The notes beneath the pieces were generated by a model, which saw only the letters and a list, made by a program, of their open reading frames with translations, ran no database searches and was not told the DNA's origin. The position numbers were made by a program, and so were the translations under genes. From positions 27,489,969 to 27,553,968 of the forward strand of contig CM043942.1 of the NCBI GenBank assembly GCA_014529385.2: a stretch of DNA of 64,000 bases, in the 5' to 3' direction. Positions within the stretch are counted from its first letter, which is position 1. Each line of letters opens with the position of its first letter. The stretch is from Adiantum capillus-veneris. Taxonomy: Eukaryota; Streptophyta; Polypodiopsida; Polypodiales; Pteridaceae. Shown here piece after piece: positions 35,815-46,953 of this stretch.

Positions 35815-36696
35815 ATAGTCACCGATCAAAGATGGGAGAGATGGCTCTCAATGTATTCAAGTTATCAAGCCGCTACCCAAAGACGCGTGTCTCTTGTCCA
35901 ATTGATGGTTTGTTGGTGCAATATAGAGAATGTATGTGGTATTATAAATCTTTATGTAAAGCTCTTAAATATTATTGACACCATTGAATTTTTAATTGGC
36001 CAAGTGTAGAAGTTGGATATCTATAATAGAAGAATTCAACCAATTTACTCCTAGAGAGAAGGCACAAGTAGCGAGGGCTATGGAAAGATGTTGCACTCAA
36101 ATGCATACATGTTTGCATGGGGTGGAATTTGTTTTGAACCCCAAAATTCAGCTACATTGTCCATGCTCTAACCAAGAGTTCATGGAAGACTTCAAAAAGG
36201 TATGTGAACAATTGCTCCTAGACAATGAGGGTGAAGAGGTTTTCACCAACATGTTGATTACCATAATAAAGATGGTAGATTCAAAGATCCATGGTGCATT
36301 GAATGCTAGTATGGTGGAAATAATATGGGGGAGACAAAGTGGAACTCCAACATGTGGCCACTCAAGTATTATCAGTTGTTGCAGCCTCTAGTGGTAGTTG
36401 CAAATGCAATTGGTCTACCTATGATTTCATTCATTCCAAGAATAGGAATTTTCTTAATCATGAGCATATTGAAGACCTCATGTATGTCTTTTGTAACATG
36501 CATTTTAATTTATGTCCCATCATTGATTGCGATGAATGCAGTGCATGACCACTTCCTCCCACCACACAGACCCATGAAAGCCTTCTTGTAGAATGAGTGA
36601 GTGATGAAGAAATGATTTGGGAGGTGGCATCAAAGAACTCTGACCAAGATGAGATCAATGATCTAGTTCCTTTGGTAGATAATTTTCAAGAGTGAC
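35815..36696 (+). pseudogene. hAT-type transposase C-terminal half
   Basis: In shifting frames the segment reads TDQRWERWLSMYSSYQAATQ and IENVCGIINLYVKLLNIID (35820-35975). Then EEFNQFTPREKAQVARAMER and CTQMHTCLHGVEFVLNPKIQ follow (36025-36150). This is the DUF659/hAT middle region with the LH.aa..LNP signature. After a frame change near 36345 comes VATQVLSVVAASSGSCKCNW then STYDFIHSKNRNFLN, the hAT dimerisation domain (lS..aSSs.cERnWS...IH..kRN). It ends with an acidic tail and a stop. Transposase of a cut-and-paste element; stops and frame changes make it dead. No terminal repeats were identified. Confidence 0.82.
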
Positions 36697-36899
36697 CTAC
36701 CTTGAACTTTGTAATAACACAAATTTCTTTTAAATAAAAATGTTGAGCAATCTTTGACTTGTTAAATCTTAAAATTGATAATTGCACACTTTATAGAGCA
36801 AAAAAAAAACTATAAAGACTCAATAAATTTATTTTTCCATTCAAATAAGTACTTGCAATTACAAAACAAGGAGTCAACTGTGATCATGATTCATAAACA

Positions 36900-37335
36900 T
36901 TACAATATATGGTGGTTTATATGCCTTTCCATTCATACTCATTAGCCAATAGCTCATTGATGCTAAAGACATTATTCTTTGCTATAGCTACGCCAGTAAG
37001 AGGCCCATATTTTTCCTCATATCATGCCATGGTGGCTTTGAGAGAAGCAAAGTTTTCCTTGAGCTCTCCTATCCATGCATCTTTCTTTACAAGCTTCATC
37101 TATACGGATGGTACACTCTTCGTTTGACTCGCCAATGTGGCCCCTTGGGTGGCCAACTCCAACCTCTAGTCATGCTCCTCTAGAAAGAGCACAATAGGCC
37201 TCTTTCTTCATGGGGGAGTTGCATCTTCTCTTTGCTGTTGGGAACTTTCCTTGGCCCTTCCCAAGTCCACACCTACATTGTGTGGGTGGTCTATCTAGTT
37301 CACCATTTGTCCAAGGATATCTTGTACAAAGAGTC
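36900..37335 (-). pseudogene. Decayed coding-like segment of unknown family
   Basis: One minus-strand frame, broken by several stops, keeps protein-like sequence: IDHPHNVGVDLGRAKESSQQ, AWIGELKENFASLKATMA, then YEEKYGPLTGVAIAKNNVFS and INELLANEYEW near the end. Several of the stops are TGA or TAG. I do not recognise the family. It may belong to the same transposon as the hAT relic on the other strand, or to something else. Confidence 0.35.
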
Positions 37336-37699
37336 TATTGTATGAAGTATATTACAATCTGATTGTGTTGGGGGTTGTGTGCTCTTTCTAGATGAAGAAA
37401 ACCAGCAACCACCTTGCTAAACCCTTGTGCTACACAGCTAAAACATTTAGTGAAAATTTGATCTTCACATGTATAGACACTCTGAAAAGAGTGGCCTTGA
37501 CCCACCATCCATGGAAAAGATCCTTGCAATGCTTATAATTAAGAGGCTCACCTTGGAGCCCCTCAGGCTCCATGTCTTGCCCAAAAAATTATGACAACCC
37601 CTCCATGTCAAACCTATGGGAGTCGTCCTATAGGATGGGTTGTTCTTTATCGTAGTCAATCTCGGCCCCAACATCTAAAATTGTGTTTGTGGAAATTTC

Positions 37700-39440
37700 C
37701 TATCAAGGAAAACCATATCAAAGGTTAGGTCATGATTCAATGACTCCAAAATTTTAAGAAAAAACAAAATTTTCATCAATAAGTACTTAATCCAAGCAAC
37801 AAAGATGTAATAGACCGACAACATTGAAATCTGTAATAATGACATATCACATTGCTATTCAACCATTTTTGTAGTTAATACTCAAGGCAAGTAAAAACCA
37901 TTTAAGAATCGTCATAAGATTGATGACAATTAAAAGAAACAAGGTAACTTATATTCAATATGATAGTGGAGGGTTACAATAATGTGTTACGTGATGTGAT
38001 GAAGCCACAATGGCTATCAATCATCCTATGGCTATAACCCTACTATGGGAGATAATCCATGGCCTCTCCAATATAGGCCATCTAATCCTGACAAAATTGT
38101 GTGTGCAGCTTTACAATCCATACAATTCACCAAAAATTAATTCAAGTCCAAGTTGAGTTGTTGCATGTACTTTGGTACCTACTAGAGATGATTGGTGTCA
38201 TCATCCTTGGGCAGGTACTCTAGCAAATCTAGTATATAGTTCACTAGTACATATACTTACTGTGGTTTGGTATAAACAAGTGGATTTGTAGATATGCATT
38301 CAAGTGAAACCCACTATTAACTATTCCTCCACTCTTCACATGTCAATGGTAGTAGGTTTTTACAGGAGTGGCTAAAGCTTTAAAAAAAGAAATAAAATTT
38401 GGTTTTCTTTGCTCGTGCAGAGCTCTCTAGGAACTTCTTTTTAGCAATTTACATACACTCCACACAAGTGTCACACATTTTTTTAGCACATTTTGCATGT
38501 TGTTGATAGCTCAACAACTTTCATTTGTCGATTGCAAAGTGAACTGCCTCTTGGTTGCCATCTCGACCACTTTCCATTTATCTCTCTCACACAACATGTG
38601 CAACACCTCTTGTGACCCATGGTTGTCACAGCATCGTGACAAGCCATGGGACATCATCCCCTCAATTAAAAAGATTGTCACCCTTTAGAGCCGCATGGGA
38701 CAAGCTCCCAACCGAGTGAAATCCCACATCATCATGATCTTCAAAATGCCGATAATGGCAACGGACCACGCTAACAATAATAAGGCTGCCTATCGACATG
38801 GCCTCCACAAAACCACCATCTCTAATCGGCACACATCACCCAAGGGCATGTGCCATAGCCATGCCATAGGGGAGCTCCCTTTCTATCCCTCCTTGTGCTT
38901 CAAATGATCTCCATGCTGCAATATATATAGTCTGAACTTTTTGAGCAAGACGGTGCATGGCCAGAAACTTGCACCCCTTTGGGCTCATCAAATTCCACAA
39001 AACAACTTTTTTAAAAAACCTTTTTTTTCCTCCTCTAAACCTTTCCATTTATAGAGCATTTACTACTCTTTGATCTAGTTCTTGAGCCGTCAAATCCCAC
39101 CAAAACCTTGCCATGCCAAACCGTCGGGTCCTTGCCACCTTTTTGTTTCATTGTGGACTTGAGCTGATGCGACCAAAAGGGGGGAAATCCATCTTGTACT
39201 GCTCAACTGGCAACCGCCTCAACTTCATCCTACCATAACTTTGCACCCCCAGCTCAAATTGACATGTCATTTCTTCCGGCTAGCTCCATACAGTGCAAAG
39301 TACCATCCACAACCTTGGCGAGCTCCAAAAAACACATGATGGCACAACTTCTAAGGTAGTCAGACCGGCTCAGAAATGACCCAAAAAAACGTAAAAGCTT
39401 TGTAACTTGGCAACTAGGACTTCGATTGTACTGGGGTAAA
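37700..39440. other. No gene recognised
   Basis: Short frames only; composition is ordinary. The last part (39050-39440) may be the distal end of family 3, but no LTR match was found. Confidence 0.4.
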
Positions 39441-39464
39441 AATTTCAAGTCATTCTGAGCAAAA

Positions 39465-39612
39465 AGACATCCTACGCGTAGGATGTCTCTAGGCCATTTT
39501 TAGGTCCAAATAAAATTCTGAGCATACCATTGTGTTGCTGGACTTAAGGGGAGTCTTTGGACCAAATTTTTTTCAATTCTGAGCATATAGACATCCTACG
39601 CGTAGGATGTCT
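39465..39612 (+). repeat. Two copies of a perfect 24-bp palindrome in 124-bp repeats (family 3 leader or LTR)
   Basis: AGACATCCTACG followed at once by its reverse complement occurs at 39465-39488 and 39589-39612. Flanks are also repeated (ttctgagca before; aggcca then tttttaggtcc-like after). A half copy, AGACATCCTACGCG, occurs in the family 3 3' LTR at 46634-46647. Confidence 0.9.
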
Positions 39613-40422
39613 TCAGGCCAGTTTTAGGGTCCAACTATAATTTTGACCATACAAGAGTGTTCACAGTGTCACAGAGATCCAAAATCTTCTTTCAAAATTG
39701 AATTTGGACTCATTTTGACCATTCTAAACTGCATTTCACTGTTTTGGCAATAACTTTCACAAATGGTATCGGATCAGAAAAGTTTTTATGTCAAAACGTA
39801 GCTTGAGAGAGACACTACAAATCTTAGAGCAAAAATTGAACTAAATGCATGCCGACGGCAACCATTTAGTTCAACTTTGAAAAAAAAAAAAACGTCGTTT
39901 AAGGCCTCAAAATGCATCCGAAAGTCAGGGGTGTCTAAAATCGACAGTTCGAAAGAATTGTGAGAAAACGGTCACGGTTTTTGAAGACTGCTAATTTCAA
40001 TCTGCTAAGCTAGCAAATTGAAATTATATTTTGGGAAAACCATTGGTCACCCGCGGAAAGGTGTAAAAGTTAACTATGGCCTAGTGTACGTCCATACACA
40101 AATCAGGTAGCACTAAGACCATACACAAGGACTCTTGATTTTGCAAAAACAGACGCAAGTTTTGGAGAACTTTAACACAAGATTTGTGCTAGCATATCAC
40201 TGCGACTTGTGCATAATTCTCTTGTGCTAGCTTAAGTTTAGTTCAGCTAAAAGCAAACTTGAAAGTCACTTCCGAGCTGAAGGAACAAGTGTGGCCGTCA
40301 AAGGTACATCAAGAATTTTTGCATTCATTGTGAAAAAGTTTGCCAGCTAAATAGAATTTTGCAGATTGTGTGCTAAAGTGAACACAGGTTAGCTCGATTC
40401 AAGAATCTCTACGAAGGGAGCA

Positions 40423-40482
40423 GTCGTTGTAGTATAGTGGCAAGTTGCATAACTTATCACAGTGCTTCCACTAGATCGAGGC
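40423..40482 (+). other. tRNA-Asp-like 5' half with A box and weak B box
   Basis: GTCGTTGTAGTATAGTGGCA followed by AGT matches the first 23 bases of plant tRNA-Asp with one change. It includes a good pol III A box (TAGTATAGTGG). Some 30 bases on, AGATCGAGGCC resembles a B box (GGTTCGANTCC) with two or three changes. The acceptor 3' strand and anticodon stem do not pair, so it is not a tRNA gene. It could be a SINE head or captured tRNA in the family 3 leader. Confidence 0.55.
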
Positions 40483-40644
40483 CTGCTAAAAAGCTCTAGG
40501 AAAAGCAAGAAGCCAGACAAGACAATATCAACCGTGGCAAGCAAGGGAGATAAGAAGTTCAAGCAAAGCCCAGTTCAGAAAACTCAGAGATTAAGGCATC
40601 CACAAAAGTTGAAGGACCTCAAGCGAAAAAGACCGACACAAGGG

Positions 40645-40665
40645 TGCTAATAATTTTTATTAGCA
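40645..40665 (+). promoter_or_regulatory. Perfect hairpin upstream of family 3 Gag
   Basis: TGCTAATAA, then TTT, then TTATTAGCA. Nine-base arms, about 60 bases before the first Met of the Gag frame. Role unknown; it might be an RNA structure of the leader. Confidence 0.6.
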
Positions 40666-40726
40666 TTGAGGCAAGCAATTAGAGATATCACCGAACAGAT
40701 ACAACAAGGAAGTCAAGACGAAAGCA

Positions 40727-42121
40727 ATGGCGTCTCAAAGGAATCAAACCAGTCGAGATGAAGCTTCAAGTACATCCACAAAAATTACTAGCGAGAAAAT
40801 TTGGATCTATCTAATTGGCCACTACAAAGGACTGCCATGCTATGAGGATGAAAATTGGAATTTGTACATCAAGACAAAGAAAGATACAGAGGAAACTCGG
40901 ACATCTCAATATGTGGAAGTTGAAACAGCGAAGAATGTACTACACCGACATCCAGATTTCATGGAAGACTGTCTGGGATCAATTTACATGAGGCACGGAA
41001 AATACATCGACAATGAGATAGAAATGTTGTACAAGGATCAACTTACAGAACTCTACGCATATCCTCCAAGTATTTTTCTGTACAAAGCACAAGATGGAAA
41101 ATGGAAAATTGGTACCCTCTATGGAGACGAAGACGGTCAATACTACACGGCTGTCACAAGTCATGAAGTTCCTGTAGAAAACAATCATTATTTTGCAGCA
41201 GAAGCTTTTGGCTCAAGAGGAGAAGACTACATGTCTAAAGGTTGTAATGTATACCATCTCGTCATGGGTTTACCTCTAACTACGCACCTCGAAGAATTGA
41301 CACCTACAGCTGTCAATGCAGAAATGAGTGACACACCACATGACACACAACAAGGCACAACATAAGACACCACATGGAAAGACACAACACAAGTCTCGTG
41401 CACCGCACCAGCACAAGAAGTACCAGCTATGAAGATAGCACAACTTCAAAAAGAACTAGCTCGGTCTCAAGAGCTACTTAACAAAGCAGAAGAAGTCATA
41501 TCATCAGGCATTGAACAGATGCCAACATCAAATATGAAACCCTCTTGGATGGGGGGAGTTCAAACTCAACAAAGAGACCCTATCTCTTCAAGAGTGGGAT
41601 TAAGAAGTCCAGCTTTACAAGAAGTAGTGTCCTTTTTAGGAGCCCGAGTGGAATTTCAAGAAGCATAGGAAGATGCCGAGCCGGAGGAGAGACCACTAGA
41701 AATTCACAATGCCCAATGTAGAAGGTCAGGTCAAGATGTCATTGTGGTCGACAAATACGATAGGCAGTATGAAATAGCCGATGTGAAAAATATGGATGAG
41801 TTTAGCAATTGTGGGAAACCTGTAATTCACATACTTGGACCCCGTCCAAAAGCACCATCAAGGGAAACAAAAAACAAAGATTCGGTTCAATCTTCACCCT
41901 CGGTGCAGAACTCGCCAAAATCAACTCAGAAACATAGCCCTAAAGCTATGCAGAAGCCCCACATCAAAGACCATATACTGATGGAAGATTTAGCATTACA
42001 ACTGCTAGAAAGCATGGATAGTGATTTGATTTTGTATGCAAGCAATGATGGAAGCTATTTTCAGCTTCTCAAGGACAAGACGATAAAGGATAAAGAGACA
42101 AAGCCAGTTGGATACACCTAA
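40727..42121 (+). pseudogene. Family 3 Gag N-terminal region
   Basis: One frame with stops at 41363 and about 41666. The first 212 residues start MASQRNQTSRDEASSTSTKI and contain IWIYLIGHYKGLPCYEDENW, YIDNEIEMLYKDQLTELYAY and YKAQDGKWKIGTLYGDEDGQ. I do not recognise this domain. A Leu/Gln-rich segment (KIAQLQKELARSQELLNKAE, 41430) looks like a coiled coil. The end (41870-42121) is Ser/Lys-rich and closes ILMEDLALQLLESMDSDLIL. Gag is inferred from the zinc knuckle and protease-like domain downstream and from its place after a leader. The start is the first Met of the frame. Confidence 0.6.
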
Positions 42122-42122
42122 G

Positions 42123-43700
42123 TCAATCATAACCTATAGGTTCATGCATGCAAAGAAGACGTCATATCTGTATCTAGATACCACAAGAAACCATTATCAA
42201 TAGTATTATGGAAAGCTGCCTCGTCCAAAGGGTGCTCATGTTCAGACAACAACATATTGCGACCAATGTGCCATTGGTCATTTAGTGAAGGACTGCCCAG
42301 CAAAGCTCTACATGGAAAAGAAGAAGCAACAAGCCAAAAGCAAAGTTTAGACAGTGACAACAAGGGAACAGAAGAAATAATCCCCAAGAAGATCTCCGGA
42401 AAAGAAGCAGATCTTGTCACAGAGCACAAAAGATAGGCTCAAGACACAGTTGCTTGAAGTCAAGGGTATCAACGACATTATCATAGAGAATCAAGCTTTC
42501 AAAAAAGATCAATTGAATCAGATGATTCAAGATCGCTTAAAGAACCTCAGTGATAACAAGTCAAAGCATCCACAAGGTGATGAAGATGAAGCTCGCAGTT
42601 CAAGGTTCGAGAGCAAAAGAAGCCAAGATTCTGACGATAGTGAGCCAACACAAGAAGAGGTGGCAGAGGTAACAAAAAATCTTAGTGCCACGTCACAAGT
42701 GGAAGACATGCAAATAGAGTCAATGGATGAAGCTGAAAGTCTACCAAATAAATTTTCTATTGTGGACTCTTCATTGGTGATTGAACAAATCAAAGAGTAT
42801 GAGAAGCTAAAAGAAGATGTAACTAAAGACATAGAATGCACAAGAGAACAGGAAATGACTGAGTCGAAGATTGACTACCAAGGACAAGAAATACAGGATA
42901 TGAATGAATATTTTCGAGAAGAGACTATACAAAAACCCATGGAACAATGGAAACCAAAGGCCATGGCGACCATTGCATCAGAAGAAGAGAGTCAACCTCA
43001 ACATCCTGCTACACAAGCTTCAAAACATTTCCAAGAAGAAAAGTCACCATTGAATGACCTTCAAGTGCTAGAAGAAGTAAACAGTGACAGAGATCTTCTG
43101 AAATCAAGAATCAAGGCGTCGCAGTCAGAAACTAGCAATGAACACCAACAAGCAGCTACAACAGAAGATAGTAAGCACTTGGGACATGCTACAACCAGTC
43201 AAATGACAAAGAAGTTCAACATACAAGAGGATGACAAAGCCTTCAAGGCACAAAAGTCCAAGAAAAGTACCGAAAGCAACGAGGACATCAGCTGCTTGGC
43301 AACCAACAAGAAGATTAAATTCTCCTTGGATGTGTGTGAGAAACTCAAATTCAACTTTACAGCAGATATACATTGCACTGCCACGACTAATGTCATGTCT
43401 TATGGCCTGTGGTTACTTCTAGGTAAGCCAGAACTGTATGAAATTCAGGTACAGGTTCCTATATCACATGGAATAGCCGTCACAAGTTTAGGGATTGCAG
43501 AAGCTACCCTTAAACTACGGTCAAAGGTAATCAAAGACAAATTCCTCGTGGTGAATTCCTCCAAAATGAGTACACATTTGATTTTGTCCAAGCACTGGGC
43601 AAAAACATTGGCAGAAGAACCTGAATTTTCAACAATGGTCATCATGCCTAGCTCTCAAGAAATCCAGCCTATGACCGCTCCAAGATTCTCGGTTTGCTGA
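42123..43700 (+). pseudogene. Family 3 zinc knuckle, charged linker and retropepsin-like domain
   Basis: A frame change near 42121 leads to a CCHC knuckle, YCDQCAIGHLVKDCPAKLY (42255-42310, intact), a nucleic-acid-binding mark of Gag. Two stops follow before the open frame 42414-43700. That frame is a long acidic and Glu/Lys/Ser-rich linker, then a compact domain from about 43310: LKFNFTADIHCTATTNVMSY, SLGIAEATLKLRSKVIKDKF, LVVNSSKMSTHLILSKHWAK. The spacing fits a retropepsin (active-site strand, then hydrophobic strands, then LILG-like). However, D-[ST]-G is absent (the place reads H-C-T), so it would be inactive. Confidence 0.62.
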
Positions 43701-44780
43701 CAAAGGAAAAGCTAAAGTTAGCACACAAATGTCCTACCAACACACACATCCTCTTCAATCAAATTCTTCAGTCCAACCCACTCAGGTTCAAGACAATGCT
43801 TCTATATCAACGGTCAATACGCTTACATGCCCAAGGCAGACTCCAAAGAAATTTTTTCAACCAAAATACCCTACACTGCGAGATCACAGCCGCCAAAGGT
43901 TTTCAAAGGTCTGCATTAAAGCTGAAGAAATAAAGATCAAGGACCCAATGTGGGTAAATGATCCTAGCCAATTGACGAAAGATAAACACATGGGATGGAT
44001 AGCCTCCCACCACAGCTTAGCAGAGCAAGGCTATTATGAGGGGCAAAAGAAACTTTGGTTACCAAAACCACAGACCTCGGCTTATGTGGTGGATAAAGGT
44101 TTCAAAAGCGTCCCCAAAAGCAACAAAGCTCATATTTATATCACCAAAGGAGACCAGCCAACAATTCTTGCCAAAGGTACGCAAGAAATTTCAAATCCAG
44201 CTGGCCTTCATACCAACATAAAACTTCATCGATAAATACCCCCAAAAATGGCACTCTTGTACATCTCAATACAACATCAAAAATATCATGGGAAGTGCCA
44301 TCTACAGTTCTTCAAGCACAAGGTTACTATCAAGGAAATCGGAGAATCTGGCTACCAAAGATGCCAGGTAAACATTCTTCAATCCGACGACTTCAGCATG
44401 AGAATAATCGCAATTTCACGGAAAGCAAAATCAAGGACAATTTCACAATCAAGGCAAAGGATAACTGCAAAGATATGCTAATCACACGATGCAGATACAA
44501 ATGGGTGCCAAAAGAACAACACATAACGAAGAAGATTGAAGTCATCTCTAGCTCTCAAGAAATGTCAAGACATGATAGACAAAGTGTTACGGAGAATGGA
44601 GAGAGCCAATCTTCTCAACCAAGGGACCAACAACAACAAAAAGAAATTTTGACAACCAAGGTCACCCAGGTATGGCAAAAGAAACCAATATTGCCAGTAT
44701 GGTCCTTTACAAATCCTCTCTTCAAGGATGGGAGTTTTGAATTTCAAAACCTATTCTTGGTCGAAAGCTCCAGAGAGTAA
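43701..44780 (+). pseudogene. Family 3 post-protease region with QGYY...W-x-P-K repeats
   Basis: Two frames (43729-44235 and 44295-44780) carry Gln- and Lys-rich sequence. The motif QGYYEGQKKLWLPKPQ lies at 44028-44075, and AQGYYQGNRRIWLPKMPG lies in the second frame at 44307-44360. A third partial copy is CRYKWVPKEQH (about 44490). A comparable module follows the protease of family 4 (51000-51340). No RT, RNase H or integrase motif follows before the 3' LTR. Function unknown. Confidence 0.55.
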
Positions 44781-45772
44781 GTCAAGTCGCCATAAAAATC
44801 ATGGCATAAGAGTCAAGAGTTGGGCAGCTGAGCCACTAAATGAGCAAGCGTCAGACCCAAGCTTCATGTCTTAATATTTTTTGTGGTCTATGAGTCTAGA
44901 TATTTAGATTATAGCTCAAGCTGGAAGAGTTGAGCATATTGTGAAATTGAGTCGCTCATGCTGGATAGGTGAGCATAACAGTCAAAGTCTACTATTTCAA
45001 ATGGTGGAGTGGCAGAGTAGTCCAGGAAACACTCACACACATGAACACAGTGAGGAGAGTGGAAAAAACCTCGTGACCCTTCTTGTGAGTAATGGCAGCT
45101 CTTGAAGTCAAATATATTTTTGCTTCTCTAGCTACGTTCACTCCTGGAAGCACCCATTCAAACTCTTCTCGCACCGCATATTTTTTCCCATGCATTATCT
45201 GTGCAAGCATATATAATGTCCCATCATTGGACATTTGCATTCGGCACGCTTTTTGTGTTCCACTCGTATTTTTTTCCCACCACTGGGTTTTTCCCTTTAG
45301 TCCTATCCAGGTATCCAAGACCTTCATTTTGTAATATACGCCACATTTTATTTTTACTATTTTATTTTTCTTATAAAAACACAAAAAAGTAGACCAACGA
45401 CATCCCCAAACAACTACATGCTCATAAGATAGAAGATCAAAGGGGAACGGTCCAGAAAAAATTCAAAAAGGCTTCAAGTTTACAGGTACACATGCAGGAT
45501 GACACCCAAAGAACAAGCAATATAGAGCTACCATGGTAAAGACTTGCTGCAACAACAAACCTCACTCGACTTATTCACGCTACAACAACCAATCAGAGGG
45601 GCAGAGCTATGGCTTCAACTACACTACATGTACAAGAAAAAAGTAACTCTACAACATACAAAGCATCTGGTAGAAGCAACTGCAACAACAAAAGCTTCAA
45701 CCAACACCAAAACATGAAGCACTCGTCAAAGACACTGCAGACATAGGGTCTTGTCAGGGACGACAAGACTTC
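44781..45772. other. Family 3 3' untranslated region
   Basis: No credible frame. An open frame on the minus strand (45384-44992) has no family features. The segment leads into the polypurine tract. Confidence 0.45.
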
Positions 45773-45784
45773 GGAGGGGGAGAG
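45773..45784 (+). promoter_or_regulatory. Polypurine tract of family 3
   Basis: GGAGGGGGAGAG directly precedes the LTR start TGTTGAAAGG. Confidence 0.8.
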
Positions 45785-45797
45785 TGTTGAAAGGTCA

Positions 45798-45989
45798 ACC
45801 TTTCAACAACGCTTCCACAAAGATTCCATAAAGATCCCTCAAAGATTCTCTAAAGATTCCAAATAAAGATGTTGACGAAGTGATGAAGACTTGACCTTTC
45901 AACAACGCTTCCACAAAGATTCCATAAAGATCCCTCAAAGATTCTCTAAAGATTCCAAATAAAGATGCTGACGAAGTGATGAAGACGAA
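45798..45989. repeat. 96-bp tandem duplication in family 3 LTR
   Basis: Units start acctttcaacaacgcttcca at 45798 and 45894 and are nearly identical, so the duplication is recent relative to the element. Confidence 0.92.
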
Positions 45990-46236
45990 GATGAATACTG
46001 TAATGTGAAGATACAAGCTCATGGACATCATCGAATATCTCGTTATTATTATTTTGAGCCATTACGACCACTTTTGTAATGTTTACGGGAACTTCATATT
46101 TTAAGTCGGCAATTGTATTTAGGCCATAGATGCTTGTTGGATGAGCAAAGCCAGCTCACAGTGTTGTAATTAAGCTCTATAGAAGCCTAGGGACAAATCA
46201 AGTCATTTTGGTCGGACATTAGGTTTTCTAAGGCTT

Positions 46237-46288
46237 AGTATATAAGCAAAAACCTAAAGCCTTAGTATCTAAGGATTAGTATATAAGC
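46237..46288 (+). promoter_or_regulatory. Duplicated TATA boxes of family 3 LTR
   Basis: AGTATATAAGCAAAAACC occurs at 46237 and again at 46278, as part of a 41-bp direct duplication (shared flank cctaaagc). Either could drive the LTR transcript. Confidence 0.7.
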
Positions 46289-46953
46289 AAAAACCTAAAG
46301 CTTTGTAAAGAGACTTCTAATAATCTTATCTTCTGTGTCAATTGGGAGACTGCGAGAGAGTGAGAGAGTGTTTGTGTGTGCTACAAGAGCTACGGTGATC
46401 AGAATCGCAAACAGAGAGCAACAGCGTGTTGCCCACGAGGAGAGCTACACGTTGATGCTTACATCACGCGCGTTCGTCTATGTTTTGGCAGATTCACCCG
46501 TGAGCTACTTTTGGAGATTCGGTGAGTAAACGTTTTCCGTTTTTGCCATTCAGCATATCCATGCAATCAGAGCGAGTAGAGCTACACATTAGGCACTTTA
46601 CTTTTTGGAAACGTCAACCTGCAAAAACCGGCCAGACATCCTACGCGTTTTCTGCACGGAGGGTATTGGGTAGGTTTTTTTGGTCACGGACCTTAGGGAG
46701 AGTGGCCTATTGGTGTTGATAGGATATCCCTCAAGTTTTGTAACGTTTCGAGAACGTCTAATGGGCTTTTGGCTTGCGGTAGCATCATAGGAGACTCTCA
46801 CATTCACAGAACCGATGACATGTAGAGTTGATATCTTTGTAGGAATTAGTCATTAGTCGGTCGAGTAGAGGTTGACACCCTTTGCTTGCTTCCACGCGCC
46901 TGCGGGTCGAGCTTTGTCCTTAGTTGACATTATATGTTAGGTGAGTTCTCGCT

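Larger units (their letters stand above)
45785..46720 (+). repeat. Family 3 3' LTR (right end uncertain)
   Basis: It starts with a perfect hairpin: TGTTGAAAGGT, CA, ACCTTTCAACA. It contains a 96-bp tandem duplication, two TATA boxes and the palindrome half-site at 46634. No second LTR copy was found upstream of 40 kb and the 3' CA end cannot be fixed, so the right limit is provisional and may include family 4 leader. Confidence 0.6.

Noticed and set aside
35996-36391. Host gene of 131 residues
   Set aside because: Its CTQMHTCLHG...LNPK block and the following dimerisation domain identify a broken hAT transposase.
39465-39612. Restriction-modification or recombinase site, as in bacteria
   Set aside because: The setting is eukaryotic, the palindromes lie in a repeated leader-like segment, and no such enzymes are nearby.
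40423-40482. Functional tRNA-Asp gene
   Set aside because: Only the 5' third matches; the acceptor and anticodon stems cannot pair, and the B box is weak.
44992-45384. 130-codon minus-strand frame as a gene
   Set aside because: No family features; it lies in the 3' untranslated part of family 3 and is probably chance.
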